Source: an uncultured Eubacteriales bacterium
GTDB taxonomy: Bacteria > Bacillota > Clostridia > Christensenellales > Aristaeellaceae
NCBI GenBank assembly: GCA_902781945.1
Contig: CACZLE010000006.1
Span: forward strand, 1 to 64,000
Length of the DNA stretch: 64,000 nt
Direction: 5' to 3'
Shown here: in pieces, positions 53,966-64,000 of the stretch
How positions within the stretch are numbered: position 1 is the first letter of the stretch
How the letters are laid out: the number at the start of each line of letters is the position of its first letter
Notes under the pieces: model-generated
Databases searched by the model: none
What the model saw: only the letters and a program-made list of their open reading frames with translations
Told to the model about the DNA's origin: nothing
Program-made: the position numbers and the translations under genes

Positions 53966-54802
53966 ATGCCCTTCCGCTGCACGCCCCCGCCCAAGGACCC
54001 CGTCCGCACCCTGGCCCATGCCCCCTGGAAGCTGGCCGTCCCGGCCTTCCAGGTTTCGCCCCGCACCTGGTACGTATCCGGCCAGAGCTGGGTGGGCGCT
54101 TATCTGATCGATACGGGAGACGGCTGCATCCTGCTGGATACCGCCATTCCCGAAAGCCTGTATCTGCTGGTGGACGCCGTGCAGCAGACGGGCCACAAAA
54201 TGAGCGACATCAAGATGATTCTGCTCAGCCACGCCCATTTTGACCACATCGGCGGCGCGGCGGCCCTGCATGAAATAACCGGCGCGCCCCTTTACATGTC
54301 CCGGGAGGACGCCAAGTTCCTGGCGGAATGCCCGGGCGAAACCCTGGTGCTGGACGCCGACAGCCACGTGCAGGAGCTGACCGTTGACCGCTTCTACGAC
54401 GACGACACCCCCGTTTGTCTGGGCGACATTGCCATCCGCACCCTGCTGACCCCCGGTCACACCATCGGCTGCACCAGCTTTTTCTGGCAGGAAAAGAACC
54501 CCGTCACCGGCGAAACCTACAACGTCGCCATGCACGGCGGCGTGGGCGCCAACACCATGAACGACAAGTATTACGCCACCTCCGCCTGCCTGACCCCGGA
54601 CCTGCGGGACCGCTTCTTCGCGGACGCCCCCAAGGTCAGCGCCATCCCCGTGGATATCGCCCTGCCCAGTCACCCCAACCAGATCGAAATACTGGACAAG
54701 GCGGGCACCTACACCCACCAAAGCCAGCCCTATCTGGACAGCACCGTGTGGGCCGACTTCATCAAGGAGCGCGTGCGCCAGGTGCGGGCGCTGATGGAGT
54801 AA
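53966..54802 (+). CDS. MBL-fold metallo-hydrolase, subclass B3-like
   Basis: Zinc hydrolase of 278 residues with the metallo-beta-lactamase fold. The metal motif LLSHAHFDHIGG, the third histidine in LLTPGHTIGCTSFF and the last in LPSHPNQ follow the pattern of subclass B3 enzymes. No signal peptide is present, which argues against a periplasmic or secreted beta-lactamase; cytoplasmic members often cleave other amides or thioesters. AAGGAG precedes the ATG by 8 bases. Resistance should not be inferred from this sequence alone. Confidence 0.87.
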   Translation: MPFRCTPPPKDPVRTLAHAPWKLAVPAFQVSPRTWYVSGQSWVGAYLIDTGDGCILLDTAIPESLYLLVDAVQQTGHKMSDIKMILLSHAHFDHIGGAAALHEITGAPLYMSREDAKFLAECPGETLVLDADSHVQELTVDRFYDDDTPVCLGDIAIRTLLTPGHTIGCTSFFWQEKNPVTGETYNVAMHGGVGANTMNDKYYATSACLTPDLRDRFFADAPKVSAIPVDIALPSHPNQIEILDKAGTYTHQSQPYLDSTVWADFIKERVRQVRALME

Positions 54803-54835
54803 GAGGGGGTTCCGTTGGGCCTCCGCTCAACAAAA

Positions 54836-54868
54836 CCGCCAGCCGGATCGCTCCGACTGGCGGCTTTC
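54836..54868. terminator. Bidirectional terminator
   Basis: Stem CCGCCAG/CTGGCGG with an inner GGA/TCC pairing. TTTCTG follows on the plus strand and TTTTG on the minus strand, serving the convergent hydrolase and isomerase genes. Confidence 0.75.
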
Positions 54869-54884
54869 TGTTGCGATTTATGCC

Positions 54885-56363
54885 TTAGGCCCAGGGATTC
54901 TCGGTGGGATAGGGCAGGTTCTTGGGCTGGTTCCAGGCGATGTCCTTGACGCCCAGGAGCTTGAACACCTCAAAGAGCGCCTTGCCCACGTGGGCGAAGG
55001 CCACGGCGCCGTGATGGGGATAGCGCTTCTGGATCAGCACGTGGCGGTAGAAGCGGCCCATTTCGGGGATGCAGAACACGCCGATGCCGCCGAAGGAGCG
55101 GGTGCGCACGTCCAGCACCTCGCCCTGGGCGATGTAGGAGCGCACGATGCCCTCGCTGTCGCACTGCAGGCGGTAGAAGGTGATGGGGCTGGGGGCGATA
55201 TCGCCCTCCAGGGTGCCGCGGGTGAAGTCGGGATCGCTGCCGGCGGGCTCCAGCAACCGGTGCTGGATCAGCTGATACTTGATGGCGCGGTCGCCGCACA
55301 TCTTGCACTCGGGGGTGTTGCCGCAATGGAAGCCCATGAAGGTATCGGTGAGCTTGCAGTCGTACTTGCCCTTGATGTCCTCATCGTAGATGTACTGGGG
55401 CACGCTGTTGTTGATATCCAGCAGCGTCACGGCGTCGCCGGTGACGCAGGCGCCGATGTACTCGCTCAGCGCGCCGTAGATATCCACCTCGCAGGAGACG
55501 GGGATGCCGCGGCTGGCCAGGCGGCTGTTCACATAGCAGGGCTCAAAGCCGAACTGCTCGGGGAAGGCGGGCCAGCACTTGTCGGCGAAGGCCACGTACT
55601 GGCGGGCGCCCTTGTGGTTCTCGGCCCAATCCAGCAGGGTCAGCTCGAACTGCGCCATGCGCTCCAGCATGTCGGGATAATAGGCGCCCTCGCCCATTTC
55701 CTTGGCCATGTCGTCCATGACGTCCTTGATGCGCTTGTCGCCGGCGTGGGCCTTGTAGGAAACCAGCAGGTCCAGTTCGCTGTTCTCCTCGATCTCCACG
55801 CCCAATTCGTACAGGCCCTTGATGGGGGCGTTGCAGGCGAAGAAGTCCTGGGGACGGGGGCCGAAGGTGATGATCTTGAGGTTCTTGACGCCGATGACGG
55901 CCCGGGCGATGGGCTCAAAATCGTGGATCATGCCCACGATATCCTGGGCGGTGCCCACGGGATACTCGGGGATATAGGCGTCCAGATGGCGCATGCCCAG
56001 GTTGTAGCTGCAATTCAGCATGCCGCAATAGGCGTCGCCGCGGCCATTGATCATGTCGCCGTCGCCCTCGGCAGCCGCCACGTACATCACGGGGCCGTCG
56101 AAGAACTTGGCGATCAGGGTCTCGGGGGTCTCGGGGCCAAAGTTGCCCAGGAACACCACCAGGGCGTTGCAGCCCGCTGCCTTCACATCGGCCACGGCCT
56201 TGCACATATCCTTTTCATTTTCCACGGTGACGGGGCACTCGTACAGGCCCTCGCCGTAGGCCTTGACGATGTTGGCCCGGCGCATTTCGGACAGGGTGAT
56301 GGGGAAACAGTCGCGGGAAACGGCAATGATGCCCAATTTGACATTGGGGATATTGGAAAACAT
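54885..56363 (-). CDS. L-fucose/L-arabinose isomerase family protein
   Basis: Predicted ketol isomerase of 492 residues with the L-fucose isomerase-like fold, which converts an aldose to a ketose. The N-terminal VKLGIIAVSRDCFPI and LVVFLGNFGPETPETLIA segments and the C-terminal GTLEGDIAPSPITFYRLQCD region fit this group; catalytic acidic residues probably include those in SCEVDIYGAL and TLLDINN. Divergent from the kinase-AraD operon, so its likely job is L-arabinose (or a similar pentose or deoxyhexose) to the ketose. ATG 56363 lies 9 bases after GGAGG; ATG 56372 abuts it. Confidence 0.83.
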   Translation of the reverse strand: MFSNIPNVKLGIIAVSRDCFPITLSEMRRANIVKAYGEGLYECPVTVENEKDMCKAVADVKAAGCNALVVFLGNFGPETPETLIAKFFDGPVMYVAAAEGDGDMINGRGDAYCGMLNCSYNLGMRHLDAYIPEYPVGTAQDIVGMIHDFEPIARAVIGVKNLKIITFGPRPQDFFACNAPIKGLYELGVEIEENSELDLLVSYKAHAGDKRIKDVMDDMAKEMGEGAYYPDMLERMAQFELTLLDWAENHKGARQYVAFADKCWPAFPEQFGFEPCYVNSRLASRGIPVSCEVDIYGALSEYIGACVTGDAVTLLDINNSVPQYIYDEDIKGKYDCKLTDTFMGFHCGNTPECKMCGDRAIKYQLIQHRLLEPAGSDPDFTRGTLEGDIAPSPITFYRLQCDSEGIVRSYIAQGEVLDVRTRSFGGIGVFCIPEMGRFYRHVLIQKRYPHHGAVAFAHVGKALFEVFKLLGVKDIAWNQPKNLPYPTENPWA

Positions 56364-56404
56364 GGCAATCATCCTCCTTTATAATATACGTGTTTTCTTC
56401 CCTT

Positions 56405-56433
56405 ATTGTAGTCGAAAAAAGACAGAAATGCAA
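56405..56433 (-). promoter_or_regulatory. Promoter of the isomerase gene
   Basis: On the minus strand TTGCAT (56433-56428), a 17-bp spacer and TACAAT (56410-56405). Confidence 0.65.
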
Positions 56434-56442
56434 GGTTTTTTA

Positions 56443-56472
56443 TTGTGAATTATCGGACATATATGCTATAAT
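56443..56472 (+). promoter_or_regulatory. Promoter of the kinase-araD operon
   Basis: TTGTGA (56443-56448), an 18-bp spacer and TATAAT (56467-56472), facing away from the isomerase promoter ten bases off. Confidence 0.6.
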
Positions 56473-56502
56473 GAAGCAACGACAGTCAAAGAGGTGGATT
56501 GG

Positions 56503-58095
56503 ATGGATCTGAAAAAAACGGTTCTGGGCCTGGAGCTGGGCTCCACCCGCATCAAGGCGGTGCTGCTGGATGAAAAGCACATCCCCATCGCCTCCGGCAG
56601 CCACGAATGGGAAAACCGCCTGTTGAACGGCGTGTGGACCTACACCATGGAAGACATACAAAACGGCGTGCGGCATTGCTTTGCGGACCTCAAGCGCGAC
56701 GTGCGGGAAAAATATGGCGTGACCCTCTCCACCGTGGGGGCCATGGGCGTCAGCGCCATGATGCACGGCTATCTGCCCTTCGACAAGGATTGGAAGCCGC
56801 TGACGGAATTCCGCACCTGGCGCAACACCATGACCGGCGAAGCGGCGGAGAAGCTGACGGCGCTGTTTGATTTCAACATCCCCCAGCGCTGGAGCATCGC
56901 CCATCTGTACCAGGCCATGCTGAAAAAGGAGGACCACCTGCCCAGGCTCGCCCACCTGACCACCCTGGCGGGCTACATTCACCAGATCCTCACCGGCGAA
57001 AACGTCCTGGGCATCGGCGAGGCCAGCGGCATGTTCCCCATCGACAGCGAAAAATTGGATTACAACGCCGATATGGCGGCGAAATTCGACGCCCTCATCG
57101 CCCAGGCGGGCTATGGCTGGCGGCTGCGGGAGATCCTGCCCCGGGTGCTGCCCGCGGGCGCGCAGGCGGGCTGCCTGACGGCGGCGGGCGCGGCCTGGCT
57201 GGACCCGGCGGGGGATTTGCGGCCCGGCATTCCCTTCGCCCCGGCGGAGGGCGACGCGGGCACCGGCATGGCGGCCACGGACAGCGTGGCCCCGCGCACG
57301 GGCAACGTCAGCGCCGGTACCAGCGATTTTGCCATGATCGTGGTGGAAAAAATGCCCCGGGTGCACCGGGAGATCGATATGGTCACCACCCCCGCGGGCG
57401 CGCCCGTGGCCATGGTGCATTGCAACAACTGCACCAGCGACATCAACGCCTGGGTCAATCTGCTGGGCGAATTCGCCGGGGCCATCGGCGCGCCGGTGGA
57501 CAAGGGCGACCTGTACACGCTGCTGTTCAACAAGGCCCTGGAGGGCGACGCCGACTGCGGGGGCCTCTTGAGCTTCAACTATCTCAGCGGCGAGGGCGTC
57601 ACCGATCTGGACGCGGGCCGTCCCCTGTTTGCCCGCACGCCGGACGCCAAAATGACCCTGGGCAACTTCATGCGCGCCCATCTGCTCAGCGCCCTGGCCA
57701 CGCTGAAAATCGGCCTGGACATCCTGACGGGCGAGGAGCAGGTGCGCATTGACCGGCTGTACGGCCACGGCGGCTACTTCAAGACCCCCGGCGTGGGCCA
57801 GCGCATGCTCTCCGCCGCAGTGGGCAGCCCCGTATCCGTCATGGAGACGGCGGGCGAAGGCGGCCCCTACGGCATGGCCCTGCTGGCGGCCTACATGCTG
57901 TGGAAGCGGCCCGGCCAGAGTCTGGAGGATTACTTGGATCAGGTGGTCTTTGCCCAGGCGAAGTCCTCCACTCTGATGGCCGACGAAAAGGATATCGAGG
58001 GCTTCAATGCCTTCCTGGCTCGCTATAAAAAGGCCCTGCCTGTGGAAAAGGCGGCCATTGAACATCTGCGAGGTATGATATGCTGGAACAACTGA
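56503..58095 (+). CDS. FGGY family kinase, ribulokinase-like role
   Basis: ATP-dependent sugar kinase of 530 residues. The phosphate loop is [15 protein letters not shown] (9-23), the substrate region includes [10 protein letters not shown], the hinge [16 protein letters not shown] and the C-terminal adenosine region [16 protein letters not shown]. It diverges from classical AraB but its position between an isomerase and AraD points to L-ribulose or a close ketose as substrate. ATG 56503 follows GAGGTGG. It overlaps araD by 16 bases. Confidence 0.87.
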   Translation: MDLKKTVLGLELGSTRIKAVLLDEKHIPIASGSHEWENRLLNGVWTYTMEDIQNGVRHCFADLKRDVREKYGVTLSTVGAMGVSAMMHGYLPFDKDWKPLTEFRTWRNTMTGEAAEKLTALFDFNIPQRWSIAHLYQAMLKKEDHLPRLAHLTTLAGYIHQILTGENVLGIGEASGMFPIDSEKLDYNADMAAKFDALIAQAGYGWRLREILPRVLPAGAQAGCLTAAGAAWLDPAGDLRPGIPFAPAEGDAGTGMAATDSVAPRTGNVSAGTSDFAMIVVEKMPRVHREIDMVTTPAGAPVAMVHCNNCTSDINAWVNLLGEFAGAIGAPVDKGDLYTLLFNKALEGDADCGGLLSFNYLSGEGVTDLDAGRPLFARTPDAKMTLGNFMRAHLLSALATLKIGLDILTGEEQVRIDRLYGHGGYFKTPGVGQRMLSAAVGSPVSVMETAGEGGPYGMALLAAYMLWKRPGQSLEDYLDQVVFAQAKSSTLMADEKDIEGFNAFLARYKKALPVEKAAIEHLRGMICWNN

Positions 58096-58769
58096 AAGAA
58101 ACCGTATGGAAAGCCAACCTGCTGCTGCCCAAATATGACCTGGTCACCTTCACCTGGGGCAACGTATCCGGCATTGACCGGGAACGGGGCCTGGTGGTCA
58201 TCAAGCCCAGCGGGGTGGAATACGATACCATGACCGCCGAGGATATGGTGGTGGTCGATCTGGACGGCAAGGTGGTGGAGGGCAAATGGCGGCCCAGCAG
58301 CGATACCCCCACCCACGTGGAAATGTACAAGGCCTTCCCGGACTGCGGCGGCATCGTGCACACCCACAGCCGGTGGGCCACCACCTTCGCCCAGGCGGGG
58401 CGGGACATCCCGGCCCTGGGCACCACCCAGGGGGATTACTTCTACGGCGCGGTGCCCTGCACCCGGCCCATGACCCCGGAGGAGATCGGCGGGGAATATG
58501 AAAAAGAAACCGGCAATGTGATCATTGAGACCTTCCGGGATCGCGACCCCGCCGCCGTGCCCGCCGTGCTGGTGTTCAGCCACGGGCCCTTCGCCTGGGG
58601 AAAGGACCCCATGGAGGCGGTGCACAACGCCGTGGTGCTGGAAGAAGTGGCCTTCATGGATTGGCACGCCATGATGCTGAACCCCGGCATCGGCCCCATG
58701 CAGCAGGAGCTGCTGGACAAGCACTATCTGCGCAAGCACGGCAAAAACGCCTACTACGGCCAGAAATAA
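58080..58769 (+). CDS. araD: L-ribulose-5-phosphate 4-epimerase
   Basis: Zinc-dependent class II aldolase-fold enzyme that turns L-ribulose 5-phosphate into D-xylulose 5-phosphate, feeding the pentose phosphate pathway. The 229-residue protein has the phosphate-binding [11 protein letters not shown] and KPSGVEYD segments, the zinc histidines in [16 protein letters not shown], and the third zinc histidine region near [12 protein letters not shown] and [10 protein letters not shown]. The length is as expected. Its start lies within the kinase gene, a sign of coupled expression. Confidence 0.95.
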   Translation: MLEQLKETVWKANLLLPKYDLVTFTWGNVSGIDRERGLVVIKPSGVEYDTMTAEDMVVVDLDGKVVEGKWRPSSDTPTHVEMYKAFPDCGGIVHTHSRWATTFAQAGRDIPALGTTQGDYFYGAVPCTRPMTPEEIGGEYEKETGNVIIETFRDRDPAAVPAVLVFSHGPFAWGKDPMEAVHNAVVLEEVAFMDWHAMMLNPGIGPMQQELLDKHYLRKHGKNAYYGQK

Positions 58770-58804
58770 GCGTCCGCTTGTCTCCTTTGGTGCCAGACCT
58801 TCCA

Positions 58805-58833
58805 TTGACAGGGGCATTTTGTTCCTGTACAAT
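58805..58833 (+). promoter_or_regulatory. Promoter of glgC-glgD
   Basis: TTGACA (58805-58810), a 17-bp spacer and TACAAT (58828-58833). Confidence 0.75.
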
Positions 58834-58895
58834 ACAAATACGGTATACTACCATATCTATCAAAAAAATACGAATTGAAGGGAAGGAAAAAGTCC

Positions 58896-60068
<1,173 letters not shown>

Positions 60069-60082
60069 GGAGGATTAAAGCC

Positions 60083-61204
60083 ATGAGCGATTTGATGGGC
60101 TTGATTTATACCGGAGATAACGGGGAGCGGCTGGGCGAGCTGACCTCCCTGCGCGCCGTGGCCGCGCTGCCCGTGCTGGCGCGCTACCGCGTGATCGACT
60201 TCGTGCTCTCCTCCCTGGTTTCCAGCGGAGCCAAAAACGTGGGCATCATCATGCAGAAAAACTACCACAGCCTGATCGACCATCTGGGCAGCGGCAAGGA
60301 ATGGGATCTGCACGGCAAGCACCAGGGCCTGGTGATCCTGCCCCCCTATCAGACCCCCGATAACATCGGCGTGTACAGCGGCCTGATGGACGCCATCCGC
60401 AGCAACATGGTCTTCCTGCGCCGCAGCCGCGAGCGCTATGTGGTGGTCACCGATTCCGGCATGCTCTATTCCGCCAACTATGACGACATGCTGGCCCAGC
60501 ACATCCGCACCGGCGCGGACATCACCCTGATGTACTCCACCGATCACAACCTGCTGCGTTCCGGCTCCGGCCACTACATCCGCGTGGACGAAGAAGGCCG
60601 CGTGTGCGAACTGGAGAACCAGCCCATGGTGCCCTCCTTTGAGAACACCTACATGGAAGCCTTCCTGATCCGCCGCGAGCTGCTGATCGAGTTGGCCGAC
60701 CGCGCCGTCAGCCGCGCCCAGTATCACTTCACCCGGGAGCTTTTGCAGCACGCCATCGCTGATCACGATCTGTCCGTGTACGGCTGGAAGAACGACAGCC
60801 CCGCCTGGCGGCTGGACACCGTGCAGGCCTACTATGACTGCTCCATGGCCCTCACCAAGCCCGAGATCCGCCGGCAGATCCTGCGCGCGGACCGCCCCGT
60901 GTGGACCAAGATGCGCGACGAAATGCCCACCCGCTACACCGCCGACGCCAAGGTCAAGGATAGCCTGCTGGCCGACGGCTGCATCATCGAGGGCACCGTG
61001 GAAAACAGCATCATCTTCCGCGGCGTGCGCGTCATGAAGGGCGCCGTGGTCAAGAACGCCGTCATCATGCAGGACGGCTACATCATGCCCGGCGCCCACG
61101 TGGAGGGCTGCATCCTGGACAAGCAGGTCACCGTCCGTGACGGTTCCACCCTGTGCGCCCCCGCCAGCTATCCCATGGTCGTCGCCAAGGGCACCACGGT
61201 GTAA
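60083..61204 (+). CDS. glgD: GlgD, glucose-1-phosphate adenylyltransferase subunit
   Basis: Paralogue of GlgC (373 residues) that lacks parts of the catalytic loop: the GGxGxRL region is replaced by YTGDNGERLGELT and the GDH signature by VTDSGMLYSANYDD. In studied Firmicutes GlgD is poorly active alone but raises the activity of GlgC. The beta-helix end (GCIIEGTVENSIIFRGVRV) is intact. AGGAGG precedes the ATG and a strong terminator follows, so glgC-glgD is a two-gene operon; the rest of the glycogen genes lie elsewhere. Confidence 0.96.
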   Translation: MSDLMGLIYTGDNGERLGELTSLRAVAALPVLARYRVIDFVLSSLVSSGAKNVGIIMQKNYHSLIDHLGSGKEWDLHGKHQGLVILPPYQTPDNIGVYSGLMDAIRSNMVFLRRSRERYVVVTDSGMLYSANYDDMLAQHIRTGADITLMYSTDHNLLRSGSGHYIRVDEEGRVCELENQPMVPSFENTYMEAFLIRRELLIELADRAVSRAQYHFTRELLQHAIADHDLSVYGWKNDSPAWRLDTVQAYYDCSMALTKPEIRRQILRADRPVWTKMRDEMPTRYTADAKVKDSLLADGCIIEGTVENSIIFRGVRVMKGAVVKNAVIMQDGYIMPGAHVEGCILDKQVTVRDGSTLCAPASYPMVVAKGTTV

Positions 61205-61223
61205 TTATTCCGTAATAACACAT

Positions 61224-61257
61224 CCGCCGGAGAGCAAACGCTCTCCGGCGGTTTTTT
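61224..61257 (+). terminator. Terminator of glgC-glgD
   Basis: A perfect 12-bp stem CCGCCGGAGAGC/GCTCTCCGGCGG with an AAAC loop and six T. Confidence 0.95.
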
Positions 61258-61281
61258 GTGGCGGGGGACTGTTGCACGGCC

Positions 61282-61310
61282 TTGCATTTTTATGCCATCC
61301 ATGCTATACT
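61282..61310 (+). promoter_or_regulatory. Promoter of the secreted protein gene
   Basis: TTGCAT (61282-61287), a 17-bp spacer and TATACT (61305-61310). Confidence 0.65.
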
Positions 61311-61376
61311 GTTTCCAGCCGAAACCAAATGCAGTCCCATATCCCGGATCGACCATAAAACGAAGGAGAATCAGCC

Positions 61377-62351
61377 ATGAAAACCAGAATCCTTGTCCTT
61401 TTGCTGACTTTGGCGCTGTGCCTTAGCTGTGCCCAGGCGGAAACCCTGCCCGCGGCGGGCGAATACACCCTGTTCGCCGTCGAAACCGAGGGCTTTTTGG
61501 TGCAGTCCGACACCATGGAGCTCGCTTCCGTCCTGCGGCTGGATGCGGGCGGCACGGGCTATATGACCTTCAACGACGACGGCATGGACATCACCCAATG
61601 GAGCGCGGAGGGCGCGGCCCTTACCATCACCATGGCGGACGGCGGCAGCGCCGGGGCCACCCTGGACCAGGGCGTGCTGGCCCTGGATCTGTACGGCAAC
61701 GGCGCGATGATCCTTTATTTCGCCCTTCCCCAAGCCGACCTGAGCGCCTATCATCCCCTGAGCCTGGAGGAGCTCATGGCGGCCCTGACGCCTTCCTCCC
61801 GGCTGTACGCCCTGTATGGAACCCTGGACACCGCCGCGGGCCTGCACATGCGCTACGACGTGGATCTGGAATACATGAACGCCCACCAAAGCTACGACGT
61901 GCACACCAAGGGCGGCGTCTATTATTCCCACCGCACCAGCCGGGTGGCCAGTCTGGAGGGCGGATCGGTCACCTTCTTCAAGGACGGCGCGGCCTATAAC
62001 CTGGACCCCGAAAAGCATACCGGCGTCCTGGTCACCACCACCTCCTCCAGCGCCATCACCGACAATGTGATGCGGATGGACCGCTTCTATGCCGCCATCA
62101 GCGCCAACGCCCAGCGGACGGACGTTCAGCAGGAGACCCGGGAAGTGGACGGCGCAGCCTACGCGGTGGAGTTCTTCCCCGCCCAAACCGAATACGAGTC
62201 CGACGCCGCCTTCTACTTTGACGAGGCGGGCAGCCTGCGCTATTACCAGGAGATCAATCCCACCCTGGGAGAGAGCTTCTATACCCTGCTGGCCCTGGAC
62301 GGCGCGGTGGACGAGAGCCTGTTTGACATAAGCGGGTACGCCATCCAATAA
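61377..62351 (+). CDS. Secreted protein of unknown function
   Basis: A 324-residue exported protein with a signal peptide (MKTRILVLLLTLALCLSCAQ; either AQA cleavage before E22 or, less likely, a lipoprotein cysteine at 18). The first part (GEYTLFAVETEGFLVQ, then LRLDAGGTGYMTF) has the strand pattern often seen at the start of small lipocalin-like domains; the second part is a separate beta-rich region with aromatic repeats, ending in YFDEAGSLRYYQEI. I cannot assign a family. It has its own promoter and terminator. Confidence 0.75.
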   Translation: MKTRILVLLLTLALCLSCAQAETLPAAGEYTLFAVETEGFLVQSDTMELASVLRLDAGGTGYMTFNDDGMDITQWSAEGAALTITMADGGSAGATLDQGVLALDLYGNGAMILYFALPQADLSAYHPLSLEELMAALTPSSRLYALYGTLDTAAGLHMRYDVDLEYMNAHQSYDVHTKGGVYYSHRTSRVASLEGGSVTFFKDGAAYNLDPEKHTGVLVTTTSSSAITDNVMRMDRFYAAISANAQRTDVQQETREVDGAAYAVEFFPAQTEYESDAAFYFDEAGSLRYYQEINPTLGESFYTLLALDGAVDESLFDISGYAIQ

Positions 62352-62369
62352 GGCCCAAGCGCCCTTTGC

Positions 62370-62403
62370 CCCGCCGGTTTCTGACCGGCGGGATTATTTT
62401 TTT
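62370..62403 (+). terminator. Terminator of the secreted protein gene
   Basis: A 9-bp stem CCCGCCGGT/ACCGGCGGG with a TTCTG loop, then ATTA and a run of seven to eight T. Confidence 0.9.
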
Positions 62404-62466
62404 GCAGGAAATCGCCCTGTTTGCGCGAATACATAAAGGATTCTATTGAAAAAGAGGAATGCAGCC

Positions 62467-63318
62467 ATGTCCGTCATCCTGACCGGCTTTGCCGACGAAA
62501 TCCATCCGAATTTTGAAACCCAGCTGGCCGTGGCCAGCGCCACCGGCGTCCACGCCATCGAGATCCGCGGCGTCAATGGCCGGGGCATCCAGACCTATAC
62601 CCCCGAGGAAGCCGAAGCCCTGCAAAAAATGCTGTCGGACCGCGGCATGCACGTGTCCTCCGTCGGCTCGCCCATCGGCAAGATCGGCATTACCGAGGAT
62701 TTTGCGCCCCACTTTGAGGTTTTCAAAAACGTGGTGGCGCTGTGCAAGGTTTTCGGCACGAAAAACATCCGCATGTTCAGCTTTTACGTGCCGGAGGGGC
62801 AGGCGGACGCCTATGCCGACGAGGTGATGCGCCGCCTGGACCGCCTGGCGGAATACGCCGCCCGGCAGGGCGTGGTGCTGCTGCACGAAAACGAAAAGGC
62901 CATCTACGGCGACGTGGCCGTCCGGTGCAAGGCCATCCTGGAGCGGTTTTCCGGCCCCCATTTCCGGGCTGTGTTCGACTTTGCCAACTTCGTGCAATGC
63001 GGCCAGGACACCCTGGAGGCCTACGAGCTGCTGAAACCCTACATCGCCTACATCCACATCAAGGACGCCCTGTTTGACGGCGGGCGGGTGACCCCCGCGG
63101 GCTGGGGCCAGGGCAACGTGAAGGCCATCCTGGCCGATCTCAAGGCCGCGGGCTATCAGGGCTATCTGTCCCTGGAGCCGCATTTAACCGATTTTACCGG
63201 CTTCCGCAGCCTGGAAAACGGCAATTCCGGGGAAAAATGGCGCATGGACGGCGAAACCGCCTGGCGCGTCGCCCTGGACTCGCTGAAGGCCATCCTGTGG
63301 GAGCTGAACTGGCAGTAA
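62467..63318 (+). CDS. Sugar phosphate isomerase/epimerase (TIM barrel)
   Basis: Xylose-isomerase-like TIM-barrel protein of 283 residues, a family that isomerises or epimerises sugars and inositol derivatives. Segments such as GVHAIEIRGVNGRGIQTY, LLHENEKAIYGD, FDFANFVQCGQDTLEAY, YIHIKDALFDGG and LSLEPHLTDF supply the metal-binding Glu, Asp, His and Glu set. ATG 62467 follows GAGGA by 8 bases. The dehydrogenase gene begins 10 bases after the stop codon, so they are one operon, probably for a sugar or cyclitol. Confidence 0.9.
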   Translation: MSVILTGFADEIHPNFETQLAVASATGVHAIEIRGVNGRGIQTYTPEEAEALQKMLSDRGMHVSSVGSPIGKIGITEDFAPHFEVFKNVVALCKVFGTKNIRMFSFYVPEGQADAYADEVMRRLDRLAEYAARQGVVLLHENEKAIYGDVAVRCKAILERFSGPHFRAVFDFANFVQCGQDTLEAYELLKPYIAYIHIKDALFDGGRVTPAGWGQGNVKAILADLKAAGYQGYLSLEPHLTDFTGFRSLENGNSGEKWRMDGETAWRVALDSLKAILWELNWQ

Positions 63319-63328
63319 GGAGGACACC

Positions 63329-64000
63329 ATGGAAAAGGTACGCTTAGGCATCATCGGCGTGGGCAACATGGGCACGGGCCACGCGGAAAACATATTGGCC
63401 GGGCTGTGCCCCGAAATCGTTATCACCGCCGCGGCGGACCGCCGGGAATCCCGCCGGGAATGGGCGGAAAAGCATCTGCCGGAGGCGAAAATCTTCCACG
63501 AGGGCGCTGATCTGATCGCCGCGGGCGTATGCGACGCGGTGCTCATCGCCGTGCCCCATTACCAACATCCCACCCTGGCCATGGACGCCTTCCGCCATGG
63601 CCTGCACGTGATGGTGGAAAAGCCCGCAGGGGTCTACACCCTGCAGGTCCGGGAGACGATGGCCGAGGCCGACCGGCATCCCGAGCTCACCTTCGGCATG
63701 ATGTTCAACCAGCGCACCAACTGCATCTACCGCAAGCTGAAGGAAATGATCGACGGCGGCGAATTGGGCCAGATCAAGCGCATGAGCTGGCTGATCACCG
63801 ACTGGTACCGCACCCAGTTCTATTATGATTCCGAGGCCTGGCGGGCCACCTGGGCGGGAGAGGGCGGCGGCGTGCTGCTGAACCAATGCCCCCACCAATT
63901 GGACCTGCTGCAATGGCTGTGCGGCCTGCCGGTGAAGGTCCACGCCCACTGCCACGAGGGCAAATGGCACGATATCGAAGTAGAGGACGACGTGACCGCC
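63329..64000 (+). CDS. Gfo/Idh/MocA family oxidoreductase, partial
   Basis: NAD(P)-dependent sugar or inositol dehydrogenase; the first 224 codons are visible and the gene runs off the window. The nucleotide-binding loop is GIIGVGNMGTGHAENI, the conserved VMVEKPAGVY carries the catalytic lysine, and GGGVLLNQCPHQLDLLQWL includes the active-site histidine helix. AAGGAGG precedes ATG 63329. Coupled to the upstream isomerase, as is common in inositol and sugar-acid loci. Confidence 0.93.
   Translation, partial: MEKVRLGIIGVGNMGTGHAENILAGLCPEIVITAAADRRESRREWAEKHLPEAKIFHEGADLIAAGVCDAVLIAVPHYQHPTLAMDAFRHGLHVMVEKPAGVYTLQVRETMAEADRHPELTFGMMFNQRTNCIYRKLKEMIDGGELGQIKRMSWLITDWYRTQFYYDSEAWRATWAGEGGGVLLNQCPHQLDLLQWLCGLPVKVHAHCHEGKWHDIEVEDDVTA

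Noticed and set aside
53966..54802. Acquired beta-lactamase resistance gene
   Set aside because: The B3-like metal motif is shared by many housekeeping MBL-fold hydrolases, and there is no signal peptide or mobile context.

Overview
The window reads as chromosomal DNA of a GC-rich anaerobic Bacillota, most likely a gut-type Clostridia. Supporting signs are an HrcA/CIRCE heat-shock operon, GlgC plus GlgD paralogues, a GGGtGRT protein paired with a NifU-like protein, lysine-start signal peptides ending in AxA, strong AGGAGG ribosome sites and many TTGACA-N17-TATAAT promoters. A Christensenellales-like lineage would fit the style of the secreted proteins, but that is inference. No rRNA, tRNA, prophage, transposase or CRISPR array was seen.

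Layout. 0-7 kb: MFS transporter, NifU-like/GGGtGRT pair, small redox-type proteins, an Rrf2 regulator, a secreted phosphodiester glycosidase and a GNAT enzyme. 7-17.3 kb: a leftward oligopeptide ABC operon (oppA-B-C-D-F plus a DUF3899 protein) whose OppC, OppD and OppF carry very large extra domains. 17.4-20 kb: glycerol-1-phosphate dehydrogenase, a CTCAGGATGACA inverted repeat and a DIP1984 gene pair. 20.1-20.5 kb: a compact locus with the layout of a type I toxin-antitoxin system. 20.5-32.9 kb: rightward genes for a sugar kinase, two alkaline-phosphatase-fold enzymes, a diguanylate cyclase, TrpS, an alpha/beta hydrolase, a P1 peptidase, AcpS, Nnr and a secreted transglutaminase-like protein. 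33-36.6 kb: a carbohydrate ABC importer without its own ATPase. 36.6-42.6 kb: RdgB, NamZ-like protein, TetR with CPBP protease, and a GH78 rhamnosidase; three copies of an inverted-repeat family lie in the gaps. 42.8-47.2 kb: a surface protein, a phosphodiesterase/PHP pair and a MntA/HepT module.

47.2-53 kb is the leftward heat-shock operon hrcA-grpE-dnaK-(capA-like)-dnaJ under a perfect CIRCE. 53-64 kb holds a small secreted protein, a metallo-beta-lactamase-fold hydrolase, a divergent pentose pathway (isomerase against kinase plus AraD), glgC-glgD, a secreted protein of unknown role, and a sugar isomerase followed by a Gfo/Idh/MocA dehydrogenase cut by the window end.

Together the genes describe a saccharolytic, peptide-importing fermenter: oligosaccharide and peptide uptake, rhamnoside, muramyl and pentose breakdown, and glycogen storage. 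The least explained parts are the enlarged Opp ATPases, the 20.1-20.5 kb RNA/peptide locus, the inverted-repeat family with its 0.4-kb hairpin-rich copy at 4.4-4.8 kb, and the CapA-like gene inside the chaperone operon.
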